Origin: Candidatus Hemicellulosilyticus sp. P3
GTDB lineage: Bacteria; Bacteroidota; Bacteroidia; Bacteroidales; P3
NCBI GenBank assembly: GCA_001543385.1
Contig: LPNH01000016.1
Coordinates: forward strand, 1-52,494
Direction: 5' to 3'
Length of the DNA stretch: 52,494 nucleotides
Each line of letters starts with the position of its first letter. Position 1 is the first letter of the stretch. Shown in pieces: positions 52,211-52,494 of this stretch. The notes beneath the pieces are model-generated. The model had not been told where the DNA came from. It did no database searches and saw only the letters and a program-made list of their open reading frames with translations. A program made the translations under genes and the position numbers.

Positions 52211-52494
52211 TCTTTGATCCACGGATTACACGGGTGGACACGGATGGGGATTGGGGGGGGGCTCTTTGATCCTTGGATTGCATGAATGGATACGGTGATC
52301 TCTTTGATCCACGGATTACACGGGTGGACACGGATGGGGATTGGGGGGGGGCTCTTTGATCCACGGATTACACGGGTGGACACGGATGGGGATTGGGGGG
52401 GGCTCTTTGATCCTCGGATTGCATGAATGGATACGGTGATCTCTTTGATCCACGGATTACACGGGTGGACACGGATGGGGATTGGGGGGGGGCT
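52211..52494. repeat. Terminal minisatellite of 52-bp and 38-bp units with G runs
   Basis: Six units in the order A-B-A-A-B-A begin at 52211, 52263, 52301, 52353, 52404 and 52442. Each starts TCTTTGATCC. A units (52, 52, 51 and 52 bp) contain ACGGATTACACGGGTGGACA and end in a run of 8-9 G residues before C. B units (38 bp) are shorter and diverged (GCATGAATGGATACGG) and have no G run. The last base begins another unit, so the array continues beyond the window. No coding role is supported. Confidence 0.9.

Noticed and set aside
52114..52383. Minus-strand frame of 89 codons through the terminal repeats
   Set aside because: It simply translates the minisatellite (repeated RVHPCNPWIK-like segments); no start signal or conserved domain.
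52211..52494. Terminal repeats as a CRISPR array
   Set aside because: Units follow one another directly with no unique spacers, repeat lengths differ (52 and 38 bp), and no cas gene is in the window.

Overview
The window looks like a G+C-rich chromosomal segment from a member of the Bacteroidota, most likely of the Bacteroidales type with a type IX secretion system (T9SS). The evidence is a PorX homologue (response regulator plus PglZ-like domain), several large secreted proteins with T9SS-type C-terminal sorting domains, an rpmG gene followed by a DUF4295 gene, -7 promoter boxes of the TAnnTTTG type, and few Shine-Dalgarno sequences. The exact taxon cannot be fixed from the sequence alone.

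Layout. Positions 1-5794 (minus strand) hold the first ~1,930 residues of a giant secreted protein built of alternating adhesin-like and fibronectin III modules; its C-terminus lies outside the window. Positions 6134-23545 (minus strand) are a tightly packed run of housekeeping genes, in transcription order: mfd, ileS, pyk, an M20 amidohydrolase, gpsA, an acyltransferase, a MATE/patatin/Omp85 fusion, murB and a hypothetical gene. Their gaps are 26-89 nt, so they may form one or a few long transcripts. porX (plus) and tex (minus) converge at 25.3 kb. From 27.6 to 31.2 kb (plus) come an Omp28-like T9SS substrate, a small secreted protein and nadD. From 31.3 to 34.1 kb (minus) come a protein with a histone H1-like tail and parE. 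tRNA-Leu lies at 34.4 kb. An M23 peptidase (minus) is followed on the plus strand by a periplasmic 'asparagine synthetase B'-type protein, a beta-propeller protein and DsbD. A C10 cysteine protease (minus) occupies 41.2-44.0 kb. Initiator tRNA-Met is followed by a heavy-metal efflux locus (His-rich protein, CzcB, CzcA, CzcC) and a hemerythrin-LuxR regulator. rpmG and a DUF4295 gene close the gene-bearing part. The last ~285 bases are a G-run-containing minisatellite that runs into the window edge.

How the parts relate. PorX and the T9SS substrates (Omp28-like, C10 protease, probably the FnIII giant) point to regulated protein secretion to the cell surface. DsbD would feed reducing power to the periplasm, where several Cys-containing exported proteins are found. 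The czc genes form a complete inner membrane, periplasm and outer membrane metal exporter.

The most unusual object is a single 1,260-residue reading frame joining a MATE transporter to a type Vd-like patatin/POTRA/barrel protein through an internal signal-peptide-like segment. A second global property is that the plus strand appears G-rich regardless of gene direction. As a result, codon third bases flip with orientation and long false antisense ORFs arise.
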